DNA of 59,007 nt from Duodenibacillus sp. (GCA_017628205.1 JAGBZO010000015.1:1-59007); one strand, 5' to 3'; positions 27,203-36,244 are shown, counted from the stretch's first letter. The notes: generated from the letters alone by a model not told the origin. Translations and numbers: made by a program.

Positions 27203-28594
27203 TCAACATTCAACGATACTCAACGCCAAACCGCCTTGACTCGTTTCCTTGTACTTGCTCTGCATGTCGCGTCCGGTCTCGAACATCGTGCGCATCACCT
27301 GATCCAAACTGACCACATGCGTACCATCGCCGGCCAACGCCATGCGCGCCGCGTTGATCGCTTTGACCGCCGCCACCGCGTTGCGTTCGATGCACGGAAT
27401 CTGAACTTGACCGGCCACGGGATCGCAGGTCAAGCCCAAGTGATGTTCCATGCCGATTTCCGCGGCATTTTCCACCTGACACACGCTGCCGCCCATAATC
27501 GCCGCCAAACCGGCCGCCGCCATGGAACAGGCAACGCCGACTTCGCCCTGACAACCGACCTCGGCGCCGGAAATCGACGCGTTTTCTTTGTACAGCATCC
27601 CGACGGCGCCGGCCGTCAGCATGAAGTCGCGAACGGCGCGCGCACTGCCGTCGATATAAGAGACCATGTACTTGATGACGGCGGGGATCACGCCTGCCGC
27701 CCCGTTGGTCGGACACGTCACAATCCGACCGCCGCAGGCGTTCTCTTCGGCAACCGCCAATCCCCAGGCATTGACCCAATCGACCGCCAACATGGGGTCT
27801 TGTTCCAAGGTTTTTCCGACCAAACGGGCGGCCAATGCCTTGGAGCGACGCTTCACGCGCATCGGCCCCGGCAAAACGCCGTCCGCAGTCAAACCGCGAT
27901 CCAAGCACTCTTGCATCACGGCCCAAATACGATCGAGTTCGGCGTCGATCTCTTCGTCGGTACGATGCACCCGTTCGTTGGCGCGCACCAACTGCGCGAT
28001 CGTCTTGTTGTGCTTGATGGTCATTTCCACCAACTCGGACGCATTGCGATACGGGAACGGCACCTCCGGCCCCTCGTGCGCCTCGTAGCGCTTGGGCACC
28101 TTGATACGCTCGAAATCGTTTTCATCCGCGCACACGATAAAACCGCCGCCGACCGAGTAATAGCGACGTTCGAGAATCACCCCGCCCTCGGCGTCCGTCG
28201 CCTTGAGCTGCATGGCATTCGTATGAAACGCGGCGACTTTTTGAGCGGAAAACACGATGTCCGAATCCATGTCGAACGCAATCTCGTGCCCGCCCTCAAG
28301 CATCAGGCGCTTCGTTTCTCTGACGCGGCGCATCAAACAGGGGACCGCGGACGTATCCACCTGTTCGGGACCGTACCCCATCAGTCCCAACAAGCAGGCT
28401 TGATCGGTCACGTGTCCCTTGCCCGTCGCCCCCAGACTGCCCATCAAATCCAACACGATGCGGGCGGTACGTCCTTGTGCGTCGACTTGAGACAATTCAT
28501 GCGCAAAACGTCGAGCCGCACGCATGGGACCGACGGTATGGCTCGAACTCGGGCCGACACCGACGCGAAACATTTCAAAAATACTGATCGGCAT
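27203..28594 (-). CDS. sdaA: L-serine dehydratase (iron-sulfur, single chain)
   Basis: SdaA deaminates L-serine to pyruvate and ammonia with a 4Fe-4S cluster. The protein begins MPISIFEMFRVGVGPSSSHTVGPM. It has the beta domain first and then the alpha domain, with cysteines in VTCPTNGAAGVIPAV and in LTCDPVAGQVQIPCIERNA as expected for cluster binding. I chose ATG 28594 (463 aa, AAAGG upstream). Longer in-frame starts would run into the upstream terminator hairpin. Role: serine catabolism. Confidence 0.96.
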   Translation of the reverse strand: MPISIFEMFRVGVGPSSSHTVGPMRAARRFAHELSQVDAQGRTARIVLDLMGSLGATGKGHVTDQACLLGLMGYGPEQVDTSAVPCLMRRVRETKRLMLEGGHEIAFDMDSDIVFSAQKVAAFHTNAMQLKATDAEGGVILERRYYSVGGGFIVCADENDFERIKVPKRYEAHEGPEVPFPYRNASELVEMTIKHNKTIAQLVRANERVHRTDEEIDAELDRIWAVMQECLDRGLTADGVLPGPMRVKRRSKALAARLVGKTLEQDPMLAVDWVNAWGLAVAEENACGGRIVTCPTNGAAGVIPAVIKYMVSYIDGSARAVRDFMLTAGAVGMLYKENASISGAEVGCQGEVGVACSMAAAGLAAIMGGSVCQVENAAEIGMEHHLGLTCDPVAGQVQIPCIERNAVAAVKAINAARMALAGDGTHVVSLDQVMRTMFETGRDMQSKYKETSQGGLALSIVEC

Positions 28595-28613
28595 AACCAA
28601 CGTGCCTTTGCAG

Positions 28614-28648
28614 AAAAAACTCTCCGAGCGAAACGTTCCGTCGGAGAG
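28614..28648 (-). terminator. Terminator hairpin between the GcvT-like gene and sdaA
   Basis: On the minus strand CTCTCCGA (28648-28641) pairs with TCGGAGAG (28627-28620), and six T follow (28619-28614). It lies ten bases after the stop of the upstream gene and only about 20 bases before the sdaA start. sdaA therefore needs readthrough or a promoter inside the upstream gene. Confidence 0.7.
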
Positions 28649-28657
28649 CAAAAAACA

Positions 28658-29563
28658 TCAGAGCTGAGGATCGATGACCAAAGCGCCGCCGCAGTTTGTA
28701 CGCGGATCCGTTCGAACGATCGTTTCAAAGTGCTGTCCGACTTGCACGTCGTAGGGCAATCGAACCAAACCGACCGTCAACGGCATTTCGGGAATGCGCG
28801 CCAAACTCGTCAGCGGATACCCCATCTCACCGACAACCACCAACGGCGCTTCGACCAACAGCATCGGATCAAAGGCCGTATCGAAGGCCACCAAATGCAA
28901 GCGTTCGTAGCCGCCCGCATTGAAACGGGCTTCGCACAAGGCGCGGCCCAAGAAAATGCGGTTGGGATCGTTAAAGTCGACGGCGTCGATCAACCCGGAT
29001 TCCAACGGGCTCACCGACTCGTCCAATTCGAGGCCGAGCGCCGGCTCACGCGCCAGGATGCGCAAGGCGTCCAGACCGGACTGTTCACCCTTTTTCGCGC
29101 CGAGATTTTGCAAACTGCGGCTCAACGCCTCGACGTTTTCGCCGGCGCCGACCACCATTTGCATCCAACCCATATGCAAAAAGAGCATGCCCGAGCGTTC
29201 GACGAACTTCTTGGGGTGCATGTCGATACCCTCGATGGGAAGGTTGCCGACAAAATGGAAGCCGGATTGCTTTTCGGTCTGCACTTCGGAATCGAACGCG
29301 ACGCTCATCTGACGAATCCACGCTTCGCGCACGTCGGCGCTTTCGCCGACCAACAGCAACTTGTAGCAATCCAACTCGGTTCGAGCGACGAACAACGTGT
29401 CGATCACGCCGCCGGTCGCGTTCATCATCACGGTACGTTCAACGGAGCCGACGGCCATTTTGGCCACGTCGCTCGTTACCAAACGCTCCATAAAACGAGC
29501 GGAATTCTTAACCGTCAATACCGTGACGGGAACAATGTCGAATAAAACCGTATCAATCGCCAT
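28658..29563 (-). CDS. GcvT/YgfZ-fold folate-binding protein, degenerate
   Basis: The 301-residue protein aligns by eye with aminomethyltransferase (glycine cleavage T-protein). Matching blocks are ARFMERLVTSDVAKM, NATGGVIDTLFVA (residues 48-60), and LELDESVSPLESGL followed by FLGRALCEAR (178-211). It is shorter than GcvT (~360). Two hallmarks are changed: GGxxDD is GGVIDT, and the usual RLEAG is RILAR. No gcvH or gcvP is nearby. It is more likely a repair or accessory paralogue than the glycine-cleavage enzyme. Neighbours are sdaA and an amino-acid decarboxylase. Confidence 0.7.
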   Translation of the reverse strand: MAIDTVLFDIVPVTVLTVKNSARFMERLVTSDVAKMAVGSVERTVMMNATGGVIDTLFVARTELDCYKLLLVGESADVREAWIRQMSVAFDSEVQTEKQSGFHFVGNLPIEGIDMHPKKFVERSGMLFLHMGWMQMVVGAGENVEALSRSLQNLGAKKGEQSGLDALRILAREPALGLELDESVSPLESGLIDAVDFNDPNRIFLGRALCEARFNAGGYERLHLVAFDTAFDPMLLVEAPLVVVGEMGYPLTSLARIPEMPLTVGLVRLPYDVQVGQHFETIVRTDPRTNCGGALVIDPQL

Positions 29564-29584
29564 TTTGTCTTCTTTTCCTTTGCA

Positions 29585-31831
29585 TTAATCTTCACGCACG
29601 CAGTCGAGCATGTATTTGACGGTGCCGTCTTGCTCCTTGACCTTGACCAAACCGTGAACGTCGCTTTCGAAACCGGGGAAACGACGGGTGAAATCGCGGG
29701 CAAAGCGCAAATACTGAACGATCTTCGAATTGACGCGTTCGCCCGGAACGAGCAACGGAATACCCGGCGGATACGGCGTCAACAAGACGGCCGAGACGCG
29801 CCCTTCGAGTTCGTCGATCGGCAAACGATCGACCTCGCCGTGCACGAGCTTGGCGTACGCATCCGTCGGTCGCATGGCCGGAACCATTTCCGAAACGTAC
29901 ATCTGAGTCGTCAGACGGGCGACATCATACTCGCGATAGACCTCGTGAACACTCTGACAGAGATCTTTCAGACCCATGTTTTCGTATTCCGGGAAGCTCG
30001 CGATGAACTTGGGCATGACACGCCACAACGGCGCGTTGATATCGTAGGCGTCCTTGAACTGTTGCAGTTCGGTCACCATGGTATTCCAACGACCCTTGGT
30101 GATGCCGATGGTGAACATGATGAAGAAGGAGTACAAACCGGTCTTTTCGACGATGATGCCGTGCTCGGCCAAGTACTTCGTGACGACGGCCGCAGGGATG
30201 CCGGTCTCGGCAAATTCGCCGTTCAGACTGAGCCCCGGCGTCACGATCGTTCCCTTGATCGGGTCGAGCATGTTGAAATCGGGCGCAATGTCGCCAAAGC
30301 CGTGCCAACTGTCTTGCGCGCGCAACTTCCAGTCTTCCTGCGTGCCGATGCCTTCGCTCGGCAGACGATCCGGGCCCCAAACGCTGAACCACCAATCGTC
30401 GTAGCTCTGACCGACTTCTCGCATGGCGCGGCGGAAATCGACCGCCTCTTGAATGGACTCTTCCACCAGAGCCGTACCGGCACGACCTTCCATCATGGCC
30501 GCCGCGACGTCGCAACTGGCGATGATCGAATACTGCGGCGACGTGGACGTATGCATCATGAAGGACTCGTTAAAGCCGGGACGATCCAACTTCGTGGTTT
30601 CCGAGTCCTGAATGCAAATCTGGCTGGCCTGCGAAATGCCGGCCAACAACTTGTGCGTCGAATGCGTCGCAAAGACCAAGCTGTCCTTCGTTCGGGGCTT
30701 GTCGCGATCGATGGCGTGCATGTTCGTGTAGAACGGATGGAAAGCGGCGTGCGGCAACCACGCTTCGTCAAAGTGCAGAATATCGATCTTGCCGTCCAAC
30801 TTCGCCTTGATGTCTTCGTCGTTGTACACGATGCCGTCGTAGGTCGACTGCGTGATCGTCATGATGCGCGGCTTGGCCGTCTTGTTCTTGATCAGCGGGT
30901 TCTTGTCGATTTTGCTTTGGATCGTTTCCCAATCGAATTCGGAGCGCGGAATCGGACCGATGATGCCGTAGTGATTGCGCGTGGGCATCAAAAAGACGGG
31001 AATGGCGCCGGTCAACGTAATCGAATGCAAAATCGATTTGTGGCAGTTGCGATCGACCACGACCACGTCGCCGGGCGCGACCGTGTAGTTCCAAACGATC
31101 TTGTTGGACGTCGACGTGCCGTTAGTGACGAAAAAGAGGTTGTCACAACCGAAAATGCGGGCGGCGTTTTGTTCGGACTTGGCCACGGGACCGGTATGGT
31201 CGAGCAACTGTCCGAGCTCTTCGACGGCGTTGCACACGTCGGCGCGCAACATGTTTTCACCGAAGAACTGATGGAACATCTGACCGACCGGGCTCTTCAA
31301 AAACGCCACGCCGCCGGAGTGTCCGGGACAGTGCCACGAATAGGACGAGTGAGCGGCGTAATCGGTCAGCGCCTTGAAAAACGGCGGCGGCAGGCTCTTG
31401 AGATAGTCTTTGGCCTCGCGAACGATGTAACGGGCGACGAAGTCGGGCGTATCTTCGAACATGTGGATGAAGCCGTGCAATTCGCGCAACACGTCGTTGG
31501 GAATGGACGGAGCCGTCTTCGTTTCGCCGTGCAAAAACAGCGGAATGTCGGGATTGACGCGACGCACTTGGCGTACGAACTCTCTCAATTGCGTCAATGC
31601 GGATTTTTCCGATTCGACGTCGGCAAAGTCGCTGTCGTTCAAGCTCACGATGAAAGCCGAGGCTCGGCTGGCCTGTTTGGCCAAACTGGCCATTTCAGCA
31701 AACGTCGTCACGGCCCGAACGGCCATTCGCTGCGTTTCGATGGCATGGGCCAGATCACGAATCCCGAGACCGGAAACGTTTTCCGAGTGGTAGTCCTCGG
31801 CAATGATCACGATGGGAAAGTTGTACTTCAT
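29585..31831 (-). CDS. Arginine/lysine/ornithine decarboxylase (AdiA/LdcC type)
   Basis: This is a large fold-type I PLP decarboxylase of 748 aa. It has an N-terminal wing/CheY-like domain, a core with the PLP lysine in ATHSTHKLLAGISQAS and the aspartate motif HFDEAWLPHAAFHP, and the C-terminal block LTPYPPGIPLLVPGE. The stretches around the Schiff-base lysine, MMHTSTSPQYSI and LDPIKGTIVTPG resemble biodegradative AdiA most. Substrate cannot be fixed from sequence alone. No antiporter or regulator is adjacent. Start ATG 31831 has GAGAG upstream. Confidence 0.85.
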   Translation of the reverse strand: MKYNFPIVIIAEDYHSENVSGLGIRDLAHAIETQRMAVRAVTTFAEMASLAKQASRASAFIVSLNDSDFADVESEKSALTQLREFVRQVRRVNPDIPLFLHGETKTAPSIPNDVLRELHGFIHMFEDTPDFVARYIVREAKDYLKSLPPPFFKALTDYAAHSSYSWHCPGHSGGVAFLKSPVGQMFHQFFGENMLRADVCNAVEELGQLLDHTGPVAKSEQNAARIFGCDNLFFVTNGTSTSNKIVWNYTVAPGDVVVVDRNCHKSILHSITLTGAIPVFLMPTRNHYGIIGPIPRSEFDWETIQSKIDKNPLIKNKTAKPRIMTITQSTYDGIVYNDEDIKAKLDGKIDILHFDEAWLPHAAFHPFYTNMHAIDRDKPRTKDSLVFATHSTHKLLAGISQASQICIQDSETTKLDRPGFNESFMMHTSTSPQYSIIASCDVAAAMMEGRAGTALVEESIQEAVDFRRAMREVGQSYDDWWFSVWGPDRLPSEGIGTQEDWKLRAQDSWHGFGDIAPDFNMLDPIKGTIVTPGLSLNGEFAETGIPAAVVTKYLAEHGIIVEKTGLYSFFIMFTIGITKGRWNTMVTELQQFKDAYDINAPLWRVMPKFIASFPEYENMGLKDLCQSVHEVYREYDVARLTTQMYVSEMVPAMRPTDAYAKLVHGEVDRLPIDELEGRVSAVLLTPYPPGIPLLVPGERVNSKIVQYLRFARDFTRRFPGFESDVHGLVKVKEQDGTVKYMLDCVRED

Positions 31832-31899
31832 ACAATCTACTCTCAAATACGGAAACACACGCCCGCAACACGCGGTGCACGAGCATAATCCATCTCAGT

Positions 31900-31928
31900 A
31901 TATAAGAAACACCGACGATTCCCTTCAA
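31900..31928 (-). promoter_or_regulatory. Sigma70-type promoter of the decarboxylase gene
   Basis: On the minus strand TTGAAG (31928-31923) and TTATAT (31905-31900) are separated by 17 bases, about 70 bp upstream of the decarboxylase start. The match is good at both boxes. The remainder of the 246-bp divergent gap towards gmk holds a weaker TAAAAT at 32032-32037 on the plus strand with no convincing -35. Confidence 0.5.
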
Positions 31929-32077
31929 TTTTTTAGAACTATGCGCCAAGGTTCTGACTTAGTGCCAAGCGCCTAAGGTTTTTTGTTGCTTTTTCGCTCG
32001 AGCAAAACGCTCTCGGACTCAGCAAAAGGACTAAAATAAACAATCTTCCCGTTCATTTTCGTCCTGCATCATTCATC

Positions 32078-32722
32078 ATGGAACAAACCGCCCAAGTCAA
32101 GACGAGCGCCGGCCGTCTTTTTATGGTCACCGCTCCGTCCGGAGCCGGCAAAAGCTCTCTCGTCAAGGCCCTGTTGGCCCGAGACGCTTCAATCAAGCTG
32201 TCCATTTCTCACACGACCCGCGCACCCCGCCCGGGTGAAGAAAACGGTCGCGAATACCATTTCGTCACCGTCGAAGACTTTGAAGCGAGCAAAGCAAACG
32301 ACGAATTCCTCGAATGGGCGCTCGTTCACGGAAACTATTACGGCACCAGCCGCGTTTGGATCGAAGAACAAATGCGCGCGGGCAACGACGTTTTGCTTGA
32401 AATCGATTGGCAAGGCGCGCGTCAGGTTCGTCAGCAGTTCCCCGACGTGTTGGGCGTCTTCATTTTGCCCCCCTCCTTGCAGATTTTGGCCGAGCGTTTG
32501 AACAAACGCGGAACCGACTCCCAAGAGGTGATCGCCAAGCGTCTCAAGGGCGCAGGAGCCGAGATCGAACATGCAACGGATTTCGAGTTCGTTATAATCA
32601 ACGATGACTTTGAAACAGCCTTGAACGAGCTCAACGCCGTCGTTACCGCGGCTCGCCTGACCTGCAAGACGCAGGCCGTTCGCCATCGTCAGCAATTCAT
32701 CGACCTTGGCGTACCCGTATAA
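32078..32722 (+). CDS. gmk: Guanylate kinase
   Basis: Gmk phosphorylates GMP to GDP. The 214-residue protein has the P-loop [11 protein letters not shown] (about residues 19-29), the GMP-binding stretch [18 protein letters not shown], and the lid region [10 protein letters not shown]. It heads the conserved gmk-rpoZ-spoT group, which ties nucleotide supply to RNA polymerase and (p)ppGpp metabolism. Confidence 0.97.
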   Translation: MEQTAQVKTSAGRLFMVTAPSGAGKSSLVKALLARDASIKLSISHTTRAPRPGEENGREYHFVTVEDFEASKANDEFLEWALVHGNYYGTSRVWIEEQMRAGNDVLLEIDWQGARQVRQQFPDVLGVFILPPSLQILAERLNKRGTDSQEVIAKRLKGAGAEIEHATDFEFVIINDDFETALNELNAVVTAARLTCKTQAVRHRQQFIDLGVPV

Positions 32723-32790
32723 GTTAAGCAAGGTTGTTGTTTTTGCTGTATTATTTCACCCCCTTTTTTGAACAAGAGATTCTAAGAAAA

Positions 32791-32991
32791 ATGGCTCGTA
32801 TTACCGTCGAAGATTGCTTGAAGAAGATCAACAACCGTTTTGAAATGGTGTTGTGTGCCGCTTACCGCGCTCGCTTGATCAGCCAGGGTCACGCTCCCAA
32901 GATCGAAGCCAAGGACAAGCCCACCGTGATCGCTCTTCGTGAAGTGGCTCAGGGCGAGGTTGGTCGCGAAATGCTCGAACGCGTTGCTTGA
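32791..32991 (+). CDS. rpoZ: RNA polymerase omega subunit
   Basis: Omega promotes assembly of the beta-prime subunit and forms part of the ppGpp site 1. The 66-residue product starts [19 protein letters not shown], exactly the family N-terminus, with the conserved helix [10 protein letters not shown]. Start is ATG 32791 behind AAGAGA. An upstream in-frame TTG would add a non-conserved hydrophobic tail. It is 68 nt after gmk. Confidence 0.96.
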   Translation: MARITVEDCLKKINNRFEMVLCAAYRARLISQGHAPKIEAKDKPTVIALREVAQGEVGREMLERVA

Positions 32992-33029
32992 TCACGCAAC
33001 TGCCGTCAGCTACAGAAAGATAAAAAGAA

Positions 33030-33068
33030 ACGCCGTGCTAGTCCGTAATATCTTGGCTAGTGCGGCGT
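33030..33068 (+). other. Leader hairpin between rpoZ and spoT
   Basis: ACGCCGTGCTAG (33030-33041) pairs with CTAGTGCGGCGT (33057-33068), 12 bp with two G-U wobbles and a 15-base loop. It ends about ten bases before the spoT Shine-Dalgarno (AGGGAG). No immediate U-tract follows, so termination is doubtful. It may be an RNA processing or translational control element. Confidence 0.45.
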
Positions 33069-33090
33069 ACGCGTTTTAGGGAGACCTTAC

Positions 33091-34812
33091 ATGTCGGAAG
33101 CAGTAAATCGCATCGGCTCCTCCATCTTGGGCGGCATCGCCCCCCGCCCCGTTTTGCCGGTAGCTCAGTCGTACGAAGAAGAAGACTACGACGACGCCTA
33201 CCTCAACAAGCGCGCCGACGCCACTGTCTCGGCCGTTGCCGATCTCCCTTTGTTCTCGCCCGTCACGGAAGTCAAGCACATCGCCACCTCGGCCGATTTG
33301 TTGGCACGTTGCCGTCAATACCTGTCTCGCAGCGATGTCGAAACCATTCAACGCGCCTTCCGTTACGCCGACGACGCGCACCTCGGGCAATTTCGCAAGT
33401 CGGGCGAAGCCTATATCACCCACCCCTTGGCCGTAGCCAGCATCTTGGCCGACTGGCATCTGGACGCCACGACCATCTGCGCCGGTTTGATGCACGACGT
33501 GTTGGAAGACACCGGCATCGCGAAAATCGAAATGGCCGAACGCTTCGGCATTGAAGTGACGGAACTCGTCGACGGCGTCAGCAAGCTTGACAAGCTGCGC
33601 TTTTCGTCCAACGAAGTCGCCCAGGCCGAAAGTTTCCGCAAGATGCTTTTGGCCATGAGCCGCGACGTGCGCGTCATCCTCGTCAAACTGGCCGACCGCC
33701 TGCACAATCTGCGCACGCTCGGCGTCATGCGACCTGAAAAGCGTCACCGCATCGGCAAGGAAACGGTGGAAATCTACGTGCCGATCGCCCATCGCCTCGG
33801 CCTCAATCAAGTGTTTCGCGAGTTGCAGGAACTGTCGTTCCTCAACATGTATCCCCGTCGCTATCAGATTCTCAAAGACAACGTCCTGAACAGTCGAGGC
33901 AATCGCCGTGCGATTTTGGAGCGCATTTTGCGCGAAACGCGCGAAATTCTTCCCAAACATCGTATCGTCGCCCAAGTGCAAGGCCGCGACAAAACGATCT
34001 ACGGCATCTACAACCGCATGAAAGACTCGCACCAGTCTTTCTCCGAAGCGCTCGACGTTTACGGTTTTCGTATCATCGTTCGCACGCGTGAAGAGTGCTA
34101 CCTGACGCTGTGCGCGCTGCACCAACTCTATAAGCCCGTACACCACCGCTTCAAGGACTTCATCGCCATCCCCAAGTCCAACGGCTATCAAAGTCTGCAC
34201 ACCACCGTCATCGGCCCCAACGGCACGGCGATCGAATACCAAATTCGAACCACTCAGATGCACCGCATCGATGAAATGGGGATTTTGTCGCACTGGTTGT
34301 ACAACGACGGCCTCGACACGACCGAATTGCAAAGCATGGTGGCCGCCTGGTTGCAGAGCCTCATGGAAATTCAGCGCACCAGCAAGGACAGCAACGAATT
34401 TCTTGAAAACATCAAGATCGACTTGTTCCCCGACCGCGTCTACATCTTCACGCCCAAGAGCAAGATCATCAGCCTGCCTCAAGGTTCTTGCGCCGTCGAC
34501 TTCGCTTATCAGGTTCACACGGACGTCGGCAACAAGACGGTCGGTTGCAAGATCAACGGGGAAATCGGCTGTCTGTCCAAGACGCTGGAAAACGGCGACA
34601 TGGTCGAAATCCTGACCGATCCCAACGCCCAGCCCGATCCGCAATGGCTGACATTCGTTCGAAGCGGTAAGGCGCGCGCCGAAGTGCGTCAATATCTGCG
34701 CTCGCGCAGCCACGAGGAAACCGTCGATATCGGTCGCAAGGCGATGGAAAAGGCCGCGCAAGACGCGCACTTCGATTTGGACGGCGTCAGTGACGAGGTT
34801 TGGGAAAACTGA
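33091..34812 (+). CDS. spoT: SpoT/RelA-type (p)ppGpp hydrolase-synthetase, N-terminal part (frameshifted)
   Basis: This 573-residue product contains the HD hydrolase domain with LMHDVLEDT (H135, D136, E139, D140) and KLADRLHNLRTL, then the synthetase domain (LDVYGFRIIV, PKSNGYQSLHTTV, EYQIRTTQMH) and the TGS domain with DLFPDRVYIFTPKSK. It ends prematurely at VWEN. The next frame continues the family sequence at 34803, so the expected ACT-bearing C-terminus is lost. Both catalytic domains look intact. Position after gmk-rpoZ identifies it as SpoT. Confidence 0.9.
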   Translation: MSEAVNRIGSSILGGIAPRPVLPVAQSYEEEDYDDAYLNKRADATVSAVADLPLFSPVTEVKHIATSADLLARCRQYLSRSDVETIQRAFRYADDAHLGQFRKSGEAYITHPLAVASILADWHLDATTICAGLMHDVLEDTGIAKIEMAERFGIEVTELVDGVSKLDKLRFSSNEVAQAESFRKMLLAMSRDVRVILVKLADRLHNLRTLGVMRPEKRHRIGKETVEIYVPIAHRLGLNQVFRELQELSFLNMYPRRYQILKDNVLNSRGNRRAILERILRETREILPKHRIVAQVQGRDKTIYGIYNRMKDSHQSFSEALDVYGFRIIVRTREECYLTLCALHQLYKPVHHRFKDFIAIPKSNGYQSLHTTVIGPNGTAIEYQIRTTQMHRIDEMGILSHWLYNDGLDTTELQSMVAAWLQSLMEIQRTSKDSNEFLENIKIDLFPDRVYIFTPKSKIISLPQGSCAVDFAYQVHTDVGNKTVGCKINGEIGCLSKTLENGDMVEILTDPNAQPDPQWLTFVRSGKARAEVRQYLRSRSHEETVDIGRKAMEKAAQDAHFDLDGVSDEVWEN

Positions 34813-35426
34813 TCAAGGAAACGGACACGAAGGATCGCGACGCCATCCTGGCCGCCATCGGTCTTGGCAAACAATTCGCCACCGCACTCGTGGCGCGATT
34901 GCTCGCTTTTGCCCGAGACGAATCCAATACCCGCCCCACCAGCCGCGTGAAGATTCTCGGCACCGAAGGTGTTTCCGTCCAATTGGCCTCGTGTTGCCAC
35001 CCGATTCCGGGCGACTCGATTTGCGGCTACATGCGCAAGGGTCAAGGCATGACCGTCCATCGCAAGGATTGCCATCACGTGGCCCGCGGTCGAGAAACGG
35101 AACCCGAACGCTGGACGTCCATCGGTTGGAAGGATGAGAACAATCAGCAAGCGCTCTTTACTGTTCCCGTCGATTTGGTCGTGACGCAGGAACGCGCCGC
35201 GCTCGCTTCCATCGCCACCGAACTGGCGCGATTCGGGTCGTCGATCATCGGGTTGGCGGTTGAAGACGGCAAGCGCTCGGATGAATCGCCCACGCTTCAT
35301 CTGACGATTCAGATTCGCAATCGAGCGCATCTGAAGGAAGTGCTTGGCAATCTGTCTCAATTGCCGACCGTCAAATCCGTCTATCGATTGCTCGACGGCG
35401 ATCGCAAGCGCGATTACTCGGTCTAA
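34800..35426 (+). pseudogene. spoT: SpoT C-terminal part (helical, CC/zinc-finger and ACT domains), out of frame
   Basis: Frame -1 relative to the upstream part encodes about 208 residues that continue SpoT: LIKETDTKDRDAILAAIG, the cysteine segment LASCCHPIPGDSICGY with KDCHH, and a C-terminal ACT domain ending RLLDGDRKRDY. It has no independent ATG with a good Shine-Dalgarno. A TTG at 34800 lies one base after GAGG, which is too close. One extra base near 34810 would restore a 778-residue protein. It is either a real loss of the regulatory C-terminus or a sequence error. Confidence 0.85.
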
Positions 35427-35450
35427 GCCTTTCGACTGGCAAAAAACAAA

Positions 35451-35489
35451 ACATCCTCGACGCTCTGCCGGCGTCGAGGATGTTTTTTT
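35451..35489. terminator. Bidirectional terminator between spoT and greB
   Basis: A perfect 13-bp stem (35451-35463 with 35471-35483) has a 7-base loop and is followed by six more T. Upstream A runs give a T-rich tail on the minus strand as well. It serves the convergent spoT and greB transcripts. Confidence 0.9.
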
Positions 35490-35504
35490 GTACGAAACAA
35501 GCGA

Positions 35505-36080
35505 TCAGCGAGGCGATGCGCTGGTGTAATAAACCTCGATGATCTCGAGCGTTTCGACTCGAGCGGGGTGTTCTACCGTGCTCGGCGTCGGCAACTTCAC
35601 CTGATCGCCCTCGCGCGCCTTGAGCAAAACACGTGCGATCGGACTGACCCAACTGACATCGCCCCGTTCAGGATCTGCTTCATCGATCCCCACGATACGG
35701 ATCGTGTGTTCCGTACCGTCGGACAAGTTCTCGTAGCGAACCGTCGCACCAAAAAAGATTTGATCGGTCGCCGGTCGGGTTTCGGGATCGACCACCTCCG
35801 CCGATTCGATACGCTTGTTGAGGAAACGAATGCGACGGTCAATTTCGCGCAAGCGACGCTTGCCGTATTGGTAGTCTCCGTTTTCGCTTCGATCGCCGTT
35901 ACTGGCCGCCCAACTGACAACGCTCACCATGTCGGGGCGCTCAACGTTGACCAGTTTTTCTCGCTCGTCGAGCAAACGACGATAACACGTCGGCGTCATG
36001 TAATTTTTCGTATTGGCCGGCAGCCCCGGCAATTTGACGTCATCGTCGTCTTCGTCGTTCATTTCATGCGTGTGAGTCAT
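35505..36080 (-). CDS. greB: Transcription elongation factor GreB
   Basis: GreB rescues backtracked RNA polymerase by stimulating transcript cleavage. The protein has the Gre coiled coil with the acidic tip (SENGDYQYGKRRLREIDRRI) and a C-terminal FKBP-like domain (GATVRYENL to SPIARVLLKAREGD). The GreB-type N-terminal extension is acidic (NDEDDDDVKL). ATG 36080 gives 191 aa, and a GTG at 36092 would add four residues. A minus-strand TAAAAT at 36118-36113 may be its -10 box. Confidence 0.92.
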   Translation of the reverse strand: MTHTHEMNDEDDDDVKLPGLPANTKNYMTPTCYRRLLDEREKLVNVERPDMVSVVSWAASNGDRSENGDYQYGKRRLREIDRRIRFLNKRIESAEVVDPETRPATDQIFFGATVRYENLSDGTEHTIRIVGIDEADPERGDVSWVSPIARVLLKAREGDQVKLPTPSTVEHPARVETLEIIEVYYTSASPR

Positions 36081-36244
36081 AGCCTTGTCCACTTCCGATG
36101 GTCTGTCCCTCGATTTTACTAAAAATCCGTTTTGTGCTTCGTCATTGATTGACTTTTCCTGTCACTCACTAAGTCTTTCAACGGAACCGATACCACGGTA
36201 AGCCTGTCTGGCATTGTTTTTCAAGAAAAATTTCAGTATTCTGT

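Noticed and set aside
31861-32077. tRNA, riboswitch or small gene in the divergent gap before gmk
   Set aside because: No cloverleaf, conserved aptamer or coding frame was seen. Only promoter-like boxes are visible.
34793-34815. Programmed -1 frameshift in spoT
   Set aside because: The zero-frame codons are TGG GAA AAC TGA. Slipping back one base would give GGA and AAA, with mismatches for the tRNAs, so there is no X XXY YYZ slippery site. No stimulatory structure is evident. A mutation or sequence error is simpler.
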